Positions 15,488 through 23,861 of a DNA stretch of 64,000 nucleotides are shown piece after piece. The stretch's first letter is position 1, and each line of letters starts with the position of its first letter. This DNA is from Marisediminitalea alba. GTDB lineage: Bacteria > Pseudomonadota > Gammaproteobacteria > Enterobacterales > Alteromonadaceae. Below the pieces are notes generated by a model. That model saw only the letters and a program-made list of their open reading frames with translations. It made no database searches and had not been told where the DNA came from. The translations under genes and the position numbers were made by a program. Location of the stretch: positions 1-64,000 of the forward strand of contig NZ_PVNP01000190.1 in NCBI RefSeq assembly GCF_002993365.1, written 5' to 3'.

Positions 15488-16645
15488 ATGACAGCAAATA
15501 ACAGCTCTAACCAGAAAATGGAAAAACGCTTGTCTGTCACCTTACTGGTGGTTTTGATAGTCGCCTTAATAATACTGGGTAACTGGGCATTAAATATCAT
15601 TTCTGCACACCTTAGTACTACTAATGCCAGCTATGCCAGAGAAAACGACAAACCCATACCGGTAAAAGTCATCGAAGTGGAAGCCGCCCCGGTAAAAGCC
15701 ACGCTGGTCACTCAGGCGACTCTGGTTGAAAACCAGGAATTACCCATCTATCCGGGCTCTAATGCCATGGTCAGTGAGGTGCGTGTGCAGGTTGGCGATC
15801 TGGTTAAGAAAGGCGATGTGCTGGTGAGTTTTTATGAAGATCAGCTCAAAGCCAAAGTAGAGCTGGCCAAGTCAGTGGCCGAGATTGCCGAGGAAGAATA
15901 CGAGGAAGCGCAGCGAAACTTTACCCGCGTGGAATCACTGTTTGCCAAGAATCTGGTTGGTAAAGACGAATTCACCAAAGCCACTCTGGCCGAAAAACAG
16001 GCCAAGTCGAAGCTTATCAATAATCAATACGAAGTGCAGAAAGCTGAGTTTGAATACTCACAGGTAGAACTCAAAGCGCCTGTGGGGGGCGTGGTAACAG
16101 CTGTATCCGCCTTTGAAAACACCCAGGTGCGCATGACCATGCCGATAATCACCCTGAGTGTGACCAATCCTATTTATGTAGAAGCCAAAGTGGCTCAGCG
16201 ATACTTTGGAGAACTGTCTCTGGGGCAGCCTGTGAGTGTGTCGCTGGATGCATTTCCCGAACGCACTATTACCGCTGAAATCCTGCGTCTGGGGTATGAA
16301 GTGGATCGGATCAGCGACACGGTGTCTGTTTACGCTAAGGTGGATAACCCGGACCTGATTTTACGTCCTGGTATGGGCGGTATTGCCACCATTGAACTGG
16401 CGGGAGGCTCTGCTGACACCCTGCGGATCCCGGCTATTGCCTTGCTTGGTAGTAATGGTCGTAGTGGGTTTGTTTTTGTTATCGACGAAGCCGAAAAGGC
16501 ACACCTTAAAGAAGTATCCATTATTGGTTATGAGCAAGGGTACGTGGGTATTCGTTCAGGATTGAGTCCACGCGACAGAATTGTAGTGGTAGGCCAGCAG
16601 GCGCTTAAGGATGGAGATCGTGTGGAGATGGGCAATGCGAGCTAA
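15488..16645 (+). CDS. RND/HlyD-type periplasmic adaptor protein
   Basis: This 385-residue membrane fusion protein has one N-terminal membrane segment (about residues 15-36), a lipoyl/barrel-sandwich domain (VSEVRVQVGDLVKKGDVL), an alpha-helical hairpin (about 120-190) and beta-barrel regions ending in ERTITAEI and the C-terminal membrane-proximal domain. It should bridge an inner-membrane exporter to the TolC-like protein encoded next. No pump gene (ABC or RND) is adjacent, so it may work with a pump elsewhere or with the locus's other membrane proteins. It overlaps the TolC gene by 11 bp. Confidence 0.85.
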   Translation: MTANNSSNQKMEKRLSVTLLVVLIVALIILGNWALNIISAHLSTTNASYARENDKPIPVKVIEVEAAPVKATLVTQATLVENQELPIYPGSNAMVSEVRVQVGDLVKKGDVLVSFYEDQLKAKVELAKSVAEIAEEEYEEAQRNFTRVESLFAKNLVGKDEFTKATLAEKQAKSKLINNQYEVQKAEFEYSQVELKAPVGGVVTAVSAFENTQVRMTMPIITLSVTNPIYVEAKVAQRYFGELSLGQPVSVSLDAFPERTITAEILRLGYEVDRISDTVSVYAKVDNPDLILRPGMGGIATIELAGGSADTLRIPAIALLGSNGRSGFVFVIDEAEKAHLKEVSIIGYEQGYVGIRSGLSPRDRIVVVGQQALKDGDRVEMGNAS

Positions 16646-17978
16646 ATACCTTTTATTACTTATCAGTTGTTTGTCGTTGCAGGCGCACAGTGCGGTGCCG
16701 GTAAACAGTTATGAGCAGCTTATCGATATGTCATGTAAAGCCCACGATATGACGGCTAACGTGCGGTTGCAACTGGATGCGGCTAAACAACGGGTCGAAA
16801 ATGCCGATCTCAATAAATGGATGCCGGAAGTGACCGTTGGACTTGATGTGTATGCGGCTAAAGGGCAGCCCACCAGTTTTTTCGCGGTTCAGGAAGGCGC
16901 GGTTCAGGATCCCGAACAACCTAACTTTTACTCTAAAGGTGAAGCCTGGCAGGGGAAGGTGGATATGAACTGGGGGCTGTACGAAGACGGCAAGTGGTTA
17001 GGCGAGTCAGCTCTGGCAAACTCCGAGGCGGAGTCCCAACTGTCGGTTGCCAAATCGCAGCTCAGCACCGCTCATCGTGAGGCACTTACCCTGGTGAGCC
17101 AGTACTACTTTAACATTATGATGTACAGTGCTCAGCGTGACGTTTTGCAGCCCCTGGTCGTGAAACGTCAGCAGCAACTGGATGATATGAAGACTAAGGT
17201 GGAGGCCGGAGTCAGTACTACCGACGACCTCTTCACCGCCAGTGCGGCCTACGCCAGTCTGAAAGACCAGCTCGACGACGCCGTTCGCCAGCGGGAAGTT
17301 AATTATCAGTTTCTGCTGTTGATGCTACAACGCGATGTCGAGTTATTGAACGCGCAACCGCAACAGAGCTTTAAAGAATTAGCCGCCATTACCGAGCGGC
17401 GTCTGCAGATGAATGATCTTGACCGCCTGGTCTCTGCGCACCCTGATATCACTCTGCTGGAGTCTAAGCTGGCACTGGAAAAAGACAAGCTCGATGCCCA
17501 GTACGGCAAACTCAAACCTTCACTTGGCCTTTACGTAAAATTACGTACCGGAGATAACTTTGGTAATGCACTGCGCAAAGACTACAGCGAAATAGGTCTG
17601 ACGATTGAGTACCCATTGGGTGCAGTGGCGAGTAACTACGGCGAGTCGAAAGCGTTGCGCAAAACGGTTACCGCGATTGATTCGGAGCTCGATTACCTGC
17701 GCAAGATAAAGCGCCTGCAAGCGGCGAATATCGCCGGCGATCTGGCCAGTTCCAAAAGTAAGATTGAGGTTGCCCGCCTTGAACTGACCCGCCGTGAACA
17801 AATGCTCAGTAGTGAGAATGAAAGGGTTGAAAACGGCTTATCAGGGCTTGATGAACTGGTCCAGGCTGAAGATGACAAAATCACCGCGCAACTTAATTTG
17901 CTGGCCGCCTACAATCAGGCCTGGATGCAATATGCTGAGGCGTCATTGTTCAGTAACCAAATCTGTCAGTCTGAGTGA
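16635..17978 (+). CDS. TolC-family outer-membrane channel
   Basis: This 447-residue outer-membrane efflux protein has a signal peptide (MRAKYLLLLISCLSLQAHSA), two outer-membrane-efflux repeats rich in long helices, and periodic AxxxLxxA helices. It forms the exit duct for the adaptor encoded immediately upstream. The start is placed at 16635, inside the end of the adaptor gene, because the preceding residues would spoil the signal peptide. The export substrate is inferred to be the glycan or a glycolipid, but could be something else. Confidence 0.85.
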   Translation: MRAKYLLLLISCLSLQAHSAVPVNSYEQLIDMSCKAHDMTANVRLQLDAAKQRVENADLNKWMPEVTVGLDVYAAKGQPTSFFAVQEGAVQDPEQPNFYSKGEAWQGKVDMNWGLYEDGKWLGESALANSEAESQLSVAKSQLSTAHREALTLVSQYYFNIMMYSAQRDVLQPLVVKRQQQLDDMKTKVEAGVSTTDDLFTASAAYASLKDQLDDAVRQREVNYQFLLLMLQRDVELLNAQPQQSFKELAAITERRLQMNDLDRLVSAHPDITLLESKLALEKDKLDAQYGKLKPSLGLYVKLRTGDNFGNALRKDYSEIGLTIEYPLGAVASNYGESKALRKTVTAIDSELDYLRKIKRLQAANIAGDLASSKSKIEVARLELTRREQMLSSENERVENGLSGLDELVQAEDDKITAQLNLLAAYNQAWMQYAEASLFSNQICQSE

Positions 17979-17986
17979 GATAAGTA

Positions 17987-19474
17987 ATGGCAGGCAACGG
18001 GCGCGTTTTAAAAAACCTGATTATGGTCTTTGCCAGCGAAGGCGTTGGCGGACTGCTGAGTTTTATTATCGTGCTGATGGCTGCCCGGTTGCTGGGAGTA
18101 GAGCAGTTTGGTGTGTTTTCCTACATCCTAGCCATTACCAGTGTTTGCCAGTTGGTGGCCGATTTCGGGCTGACCAACCTGATCGTTCGGGAAGTTGCCA
18201 GGGATACCAGCCGGGCGCAATACATTATGAGTAATGTGCTGTCTCTGGCATGGGTACTGTCGATGGTGATCTTAACCCTGGTTGCTCTTATAGCCTTGTT
18301 TAGCCTGGATACCGCCCGGCAGCAAAGCGCTGCCATCATAATGGGCGTGGCGGTGCTGGCCACCTATCACTCTGTGGTTTATTCCTCGGTGTGCCGGGCC
18401 TTTGAACAAATGAGTTACAACGCCATCAGCTTTGTAGTGCACAAGGTTATTCTGCTGGCACTTATCTACCTGTTTTATCACTTGTCGTTGTTTTCTTCTT
18501 CGCTGCTGGCTATTTGCATGGCGTATTTAGTGGCAAACCTTTGTCAGTATGTTTATTTTGTTGTCGTGGTCAGAACCCGGTTTATTCGCTTTGGTTTTGG
18601 TCGTGATTTTGCCTTTGCCTGGCAGTTGTTAAAAGATGCCGTGCCAATCGGGGCTTCCATGGTGATCCGCCGGTTAACGTTGCAGGTCGACACTTTATTA
18701 CTGGGCGTACTGGCAACAGCCAGTGCCGTTGGCTTATTCAGCGCCGCCTACAAAGTGGTTCAGGTGGTCGACATGATCCCATTTGCTATCTGTCTGCCCT
18801 TGTTTCCGGCTATGTCACGAATGGCCAGCAACGAGCCGGATAAACTGCCGGCATTCTTCTCGTTAACCCTGACCGGTTTTTTAATTGTTTCCATCCCTTT
18901 GTGCGGGTATGTATTTGTTTCTGCCGGCAACCTGATAGAGCTCTTTTACGGGCCGACTTATGTCAGCGCAATACCGGCTTTGCGGATCCTTGCTTTTGCC
19001 ATTATTGGCCTGTTTGTCAACATGTTGCTTAGCTATGTCTTTATGGCACTGGGTAAACAACGGTTTTACCTGCTGGCCGCAATGAGTTGTCTGGCCGTTA
19101 ACACTCTGGTAGATGTGCTGCTAATACCTCGTATGGGCGCCACCGGCGCAGCATGGGGTACCTTGCTGGGCGAGCTGAGTTACTTCCTGCTGTGTATCGT
19201 TTTCTTATCCCGCGTGCAACTGGCCTATGCCTGGTTGGCCCAACTTTCTCGCCCGGTTTTGTTATGTTTATTGATCAGTTGGGTGGCTTACCTTTCTCCC
19301 CCGCAAGGCGTCACAGAACAGGTGCTTTTTTCGCTGGCTTATGGAGTGAGCTACATTGCCGGGTTGTTTGTGTTAAGGGTGTTTAAACCGGCAGACATTA
19401 AACGGGCTTTGGCATTGCTAACAGAACGCCAAAGCCGCGCCGGGCTGGCCGACAACTCGGCATCGGGGAGCTAG
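17987..19474 (+). CDS. Oligosaccharide flippase (Wzx/MOP superfamily)
   Basis: This 495-residue polytopic membrane protein has about 14 hydrophobic segments and the opening NLIMVFASEGVGGLLSFIIVLMAARLLG with VEQFGVFSYILAITSV, the standard start of polysaccharide flippases. It should move lipid-linked glycan units from the cytoplasmic to the periplasmic face. Its position after the export duct genes and before the periplasm-facing GT39 enzyme fits a Wzx-type route. Confidence 0.85.
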   Translation: MAGNGRVLKNLIMVFASEGVGGLLSFIIVLMAARLLGVEQFGVFSYILAITSVCQLVADFGLTNLIVREVARDTSRAQYIMSNVLSLAWVLSMVILTLVALIALFSLDTARQQSAAIIMGVAVLATYHSVVYSSVCRAFEQMSYNAISFVVHKVILLALIYLFYHLSLFSSSLLAICMAYLVANLCQYVYFVVVVRTRFIRFGFGRDFAFAWQLLKDAVPIGASMVIRRLTLQVDTLLLGVLATASAVGLFSAAYKVVQVVDMIPFAICLPLFPAMSRMASNEPDKLPAFFSLTLTGFLIVSIPLCGYVFVSAGNLIELFYGPTYVSAIPALRILAFAIIGLFVNMLLSYVFMALGKQRFYLLAAMSCLAVNTLVDVLLIPRMGATGAAWGTLLGELSYFLLCIVFLSRVQLAYAWLAQLSRPVLLCLLISWVAYLSPPQGVTEQVLFSLAYGVSYIAGLFVLRVFKPADIKRALALLTERQSRAGLADNSASGS

Positions 19475-20812
19475 ATGATGCGAGCTCTTAGTCTCCTGCA
19501 AACCGGATTGCACACGGCAACCAGGCCCTGGCGTTTTATCGAACAACACCCTGTATTATTACTGGCAGCATTGTTAATGCTGGTGGGCAGTGGCGGTACC
19601 TGGGTGGTGATGCCTCTGACCGGAGAATATCGTTTAGCCGACCTGCAGGCAGCAGGCCAAAACGGCCAGTTTAAGCTGGTAGTGCTGGGGCTGACAGCGC
19701 TGATCTTTTTAACTACGGCCATGCGCATGTATACGCTGCGTTTATTGATATGCTTTGGCTTAACCGCGCTGATGTTTTGTATTGCCTTGTCTGTAAGCAT
19801 GCTCGATGGCGAACGTATACAGCTTTATATCACTGAGAGTCAGGCATTTCGCGATATACAGCATATACTGGCATTAAACGCGATCCCTAATGCTGGTCGC
19901 TCTGTGGAAACTGCGCTGGCTTTTGATGCTTATCACTTTACTGATCGCATCAGGGCGGCACTCGGAATACTGGGCTGGGGAGCCAAATTAAGTTTCCTTA
20001 TCGGCTGTGCAGTGTCCCTCTACTGTATTGTTAGCAGCCAGCGCAAACTGATAGCCTTGGTACTGGCGCTGATTTTTGCTCTGACCACCTTTTTTGCTGC
20101 CGGGCTGGGAAGTGTGTCGCTGGCGTACCTGAAGGTTAACCAGGGCGTACGGGCGATTAATAACGGCGAACCTGCGGTGGCCATTGGCATTCTCAATGAA
20201 GCGGTGACGCTCGATCCGGTGCTGACCTATTCGCCAGGATTTACACTGCTACATTCTTACCTGTATTTTTCTATTTATGGGCCGGCGACGCCGCTGGCAA
20301 AAGCTTATCAACTTGAACAGCGTTTCAGTGCCAGCCGGTTTACTGAAGTTATCGATACCAATGCCCTGTCGGCAAGTGCCGCGGTGTTAAACGCTGGGGA
20401 GCAGCAGCTCAGCATCAGGAAAGAATTGGTTGATGCGCACATTCGCACTGAGCAGCGGATCACTATGGATGCTTATAATCGCCTGGGACTACTGCACCTG
20501 TGGCGCAACGACTGGGGATTGGCAGAGAGTCACTTTAAATCCTCGCTGGCGATTCATGGCAACCCCGTCGGGCAAACGGCTTTGTTACGCATTTACGAGC
20601 AGACCCGCCAGTTTGAGGCTTGTGTCATCACTGCTGAATTATTGTTGCAGCGCACCCATAACCGCTCCGTGTCGGCCGATGTTTTCTCATCTAAAGGTGA
20701 TTGTCTCAGTCAGCTTGGCCGCCCTGCTGAAGCCCGAGAGGCCTATCAGCAGTCTATTGCTCTGGATAGCGATAAGAATTACCGGGCGGTCAAAGGTCTG
20801 AGCGGGACGTAG
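19475..20812 (+). CDS. Membrane protein with C-terminal TPR-like region, function unknown
   Basis: This 445-residue protein has about five hydrophobic segments in the N-terminal half (for example PVLLLAALLMLV, LVVLGLTALIFLT, LLICFGLTALMFCIAL, LIALVLALIFALTTFF), then a soluble helical part with TPR-like repeats near residues 340-440 (YNRLGLLHLWRNDWGLAESHF, SKGDCLSQLGRPAEAREAYQQS). It starts directly at the flippase stop. I do not recognise the family. Candidate roles are a polymerase or ligase accessory, or an assembly scaffold, because no clear Wzy polymerase is present in the run. Confidence 0.55.
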   Translation: MMRALSLLQTGLHTATRPWRFIEQHPVLLLAALLMLVGSGGTWVVMPLTGEYRLADLQAAGQNGQFKLVVLGLTALIFLTTAMRMYTLRLLICFGLTALMFCIALSVSMLDGERIQLYITESQAFRDIQHILALNAIPNAGRSVETALAFDAYHFTDRIRAALGILGWGAKLSFLIGCAVSLYCIVSSQRKLIALVLALIFALTTFFAAGLGSVSLAYLKVNQGVRAINNGEPAVAIGILNEAVTLDPVLTYSPGFTLLHSYLYFSIYGPATPLAKAYQLEQRFSASRFTEVIDTNALSASAAVLNAGEQQLSIRKELVDAHIRTEQRITMDAYNRLGLLHLWRNDWGLAESHFKSSLAIHGNPVGQTALLRIYEQTRQFEACVITAELLLQRTHNRSVSADVFSSKGDCLSQLGRPAEAREAYQQSIALDSDKNYRAVKGLSGT

Positions 20813-20821
20813 GGGATGATT

Positions 20822-23818
20822 ATGAAAGCAGAGCATTGGTGGAGCAGCCTTACACTTATTATCCTGATTGTTTGTGCAGTGATCTTTGGCTATTTGCAGT
20901 CAGTGGATACTGCGAATCCTCGTTCGCTACTTAACTGGTCACAAAGCCAGTGGATTAGCACTGAATCAGCTGGCGCTAACGGTTACTTCCGTCATGCCAT
21001 AGAGCTGGACAATGCGCCGCAGCGAGCAGTACTGCAAGTGTCAGGCACAGACAACCTGCAGATTTATGCCAACGGTAAGTCTGTTAAATCTGTGGAAAAT
21101 CGCTCTTTGCAGGCCACTGCTGTACTGGATCTGAGTCGCCATTTACAAACTGGCAGCAATGTTCTGGCTTTTGAGCTGCATCGTTCTTCATTTCCGGCAA
21201 CGGTCGCGTTGCGATACGAGTTAACCGTTATCGATGCGCTGGGCCAGCGGCAGACCTTTATTTCTGATGCTATGGTGAAAAGCCAGGCGTTATATCCGCA
21301 AACTACCAGCCGGCATAAATGGTTCGACACAGGGTACGATGACGCATTCTGGACCAGTTCGGTGCAGGTTGTCGGTGACAACCGTATGGCGCAGGTGACC
21401 ACGCCTCCGGAGTTATTACTGGCTCTACCCAGCCCACCTTCATATGTACTGGATGCTTCACAACATTGGTCGGTTTCACTCTTCACTACCTTTAACTATG
21501 CGCCGGAGGCTGAAGAGCAGGTATGGCTGGCGATAGCATCGGATGTACCTTATGAAGCGATTATCAATGGCATCAGTGGCGGAATCTTTTCACCCTCCGA
21601 TTCGCAGTTACACCTTAACTCGGTGTTGCCGCGCCTGAAAGCCGGTGAAAACAGTATAGAAATCAACCTGATGAATAATGGTGTAGATCCGGTGGTAGCT
21701 GGTGGTCTTATCCGGCAGAATGATTATCAGATAACCACAACGTTTATTTCACCTGATTGGCAAATTCATGGCGGTGGTGGCAGTGGCCATTCTGCACTGG
21801 AAGATATTCGTGCGGGTAGCAATTTAACGCAGGTAAGAATCGCTGCTCCTGCGGTGCCACTAACCTATGCGTATATCGTAAATGATAACTTTACTCCACC
21901 TGCGGTAGCGCAAGCCGGCCCTTGGTTGCAAGGCGGTATGGTAGTGCTGTTTATTTTGTTGGTTGTGCCGCTCTTCAAGTTATTGGGAGTGAGTCTGCAA
22001 AAACAGCTCACCAGCACATGTTTTGCTAATGCTATTGCTATCTTATGTTTAGTTGTCGCGGGGTTTATGGCTCAGGATGTGCGATTCGACGCGCGCCAAA
22101 TCTTTTCGGTAAATGCCCTGCAATTGATGCTGATTATGTGGATGCTGATGGTCATTGTGGTGCTTGCTGAACAGGCTGCAACGACTATCAAACCAGTTAG
22201 TAATCGGTCGCCTCGCGAATGGAACCACGGTAATCAATTCAGACTGGGGAACACTGCCTTTTATGTTGTCAGCGCCGTTGTGGCGCTGGCAGCCTTGCTA
22301 TTGCGACTACACAATATAGACCAACAGGCGCTTACGGTTGATGAGGCAACGATTGCAGGATTTGCCAGAGGGGTAGTGGAACGTGGTTACCCCTACTTAA
22401 TGGTTGGTGGCATGGAAGTTGAGCTGGCGACCTATGAGCTGGTGCCCTATTTTCTGGCCGCCTCGGTAAAGACCTTTGGTTACAGCGACTTTGCCCTGCG
22501 CATTCCGGCAGTACTGTTTGGTACCAGCACCTGCCTGTTAATTATCTATTGTGGCTCGGCCTGGTTTGGACGGTTAACCGGCCTCATCGCCGGCGTGCTC
22601 TATGCGATTTCGCCCTGGGCGATATACTGGGGTAAGAACTGCTTCCATCCGTCACAAATTCAGTTCTTCAACCTACTGGCGCTTATTGCTTTTTACAGGC
22701 TCCTTGCCAGTGACCGGATTTCCCTCAGGCTCGCCTGCTTATCTGCTCTGGCCTTTGCTTTCAGTTATCTGAGCTGGGAAGGCTCCGGGCTTGTGTTGCC
22801 CATTATGGCCTTTGTGGCAATCGTTATTCGCTGGCAGGACTGGCGCTGGTTTTTTCAGCCGAACCTGTGGATTGCGGCGGTGTTGATTATATTAGTGGTG
22901 GCCGCTCAGGGCATTCGCCGCTCCTTATTGCAGGAACCCTTTATCATGGTTGGGTTTGGCAAAAGCGACCTGGCGACACCGAAACTGACATTCACTCAGC
23001 CGTCTTATGAGCCCTGGTATTACATTAACAATTTCTTCTTCACCGAAACTCACATCGGGCTTAGCTTGTTCTTCCTGCTTGGACTGATCTTCATGTTTTA
23101 TGACCGCAAGCTGAGTTTTGTGGTGTTGTTTGTAGTGATGGCTTATTTGTCATTAACCAATTTGCTTGGCTACTACAACGCACACTATTTTTACTTTGTA
23201 CTACCGGTCTTTTTGCTCGCGGTTGCCGCGGTTTTTGTAAAATTGCTAATGCTGATCCAGCGTCAGATTGGCCAGGTGCGAGGGCGGGTTTTTCGTGCTC
23301 AGGGCGCACTTACTGCAGTGCTTATCATGGCAGTGCTGATGGTTCCTGCTGGCGCTGGAGGCCTACACCTGTATAGGTTAATGAGCGGCAATATTGATGC
23401 AATGCGGGTGGATTACCGTCCCAATCTGGCTGGCATGGACGGTCGCTCAGTGTCACTAGCGCTTTCACAGTATTGGCGCAAATCAGACGTTTTAATCACT
23501 TCGATACCACTGCTTACCGAGCACTATGTTGATAATAAAGGTGACTACTTTGTGCAAACCATTACCGATCGCAAGGTGGTGTACGACACGGTTAAGCAGC
23601 GGCCTTATTACGTGGATAAGTTTGTTGGTAACCCGGTGCTGCGAACTAAACAGGAACTTCAGGATGTGCTGAGTCGACATGACCGGGTGTTTTTTGTTGC
23701 CGCACCGGTAGACGGCTTAACCCGAATTATCGATGCCGAGACGCTGGATTTCATTAATCAGAATATGCGGGTTGTCGCCGAGAGCTACGACAGCCGACTG
23801 TATCTTTGGGAGCGTTAA
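20822..23818 (+). CDS. GT39-type glycosyltransferase fused to N-terminal beta-sandwich domains
   Basis: This protein of about 998 residues combines an N-terminal membrane segment, one or two extracytoplasmic galactose-binding-like sandwiches (about 50-340; features VSGTDNLQIYANGK and DLSRHLQTGSNVLAFELH resemble those before glycosidase domains), then an ArnT/PMT-like membrane glycosyltransferase (about 350-850). The catalytic acidic residue lies in the loop TVDEAT near residue 506. A soluble C-terminal domain closes it. It should transfer a sugar from a lipid-phosphate donor in the periplasm. An ATG at 20822 is preferred to 20816 because AGGGG is 6 bp upstream. Confidence 0.75.
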   Translation: MKAEHWWSSLTLIILIVCAVIFGYLQSVDTANPRSLLNWSQSQWISTESAGANGYFRHAIELDNAPQRAVLQVSGTDNLQIYANGKSVKSVENRSLQATAVLDLSRHLQTGSNVLAFELHRSSFPATVALRYELTVIDALGQRQTFISDAMVKSQALYPQTTSRHKWFDTGYDDAFWTSSVQVVGDNRMAQVTTPPELLLALPSPPSYVLDASQHWSVSLFTTFNYAPEAEEQVWLAIASDVPYEAIINGISGGIFSPSDSQLHLNSVLPRLKAGENSIEINLMNNGVDPVVAGGLIRQNDYQITTTFISPDWQIHGGGGSGHSALEDIRAGSNLTQVRIAAPAVPLTYAYIVNDNFTPPAVAQAGPWLQGGMVVLFILLVVPLFKLLGVSLQKQLTSTCFANAIAILCLVVAGFMAQDVRFDARQIFSVNALQLMLIMWMLMVIVVLAEQAATTIKPVSNRSPREWNHGNQFRLGNTAFYVVSAVVALAALLLRLHNIDQQALTVDEATIAGFARGVVERGYPYLMVGGMEVELATYELVPYFLAASVKTFGYSDFALRIPAVLFGTSTCLLIIYCGSAWFGRLTGLIAGVLYAISPWAIYWGKNCFHPSQIQFFNLLALIAFYRLLASDRISLRLACLSALAFAFSYLSWEGSGLVLPIMAFVAIVIRWQDWRWFFQPNLWIAAVLIILVVAAQGIRRSLLQEPFIMVGFGKSDLATPKLTFTQPSYEPWYYINNFFFTETHIGLSLFFLLGLIFMFYDRKLSFVVLFVVMAYLSLTNLLGYYNAHYFYFVLPVFLLAVAAVFVKLLMLIQRQIGQVRGRVFRAQGALTAVLIMAVLMVPAGAGGLHLYRLMSGNIDAMRVDYRPNLAGMDGRSVSLALSQYWRKSDVLITSIPLLTEHYVDNKGDYFVQTITDRKVVYDTVKQRPYYVDKFVGNPVLRTKQELQDVLSRHDRVFFVAAPVDGLTRIIDAETLDFINQNMRVVAESYDSRLYLWER

Positions 23819-23861
23819 CCAGCATGCCAGGGCAGTACAGCAGTGCTATATCAGGGAGTAA

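Noticed and set aside
15488-17978. Adaptor/TolC pair as a multidrug efflux system
   Set aside because: There is no RND or ABC pump gene adjacent and the genes are embedded in a glycan operon; the alternative is kept only as a possibility.
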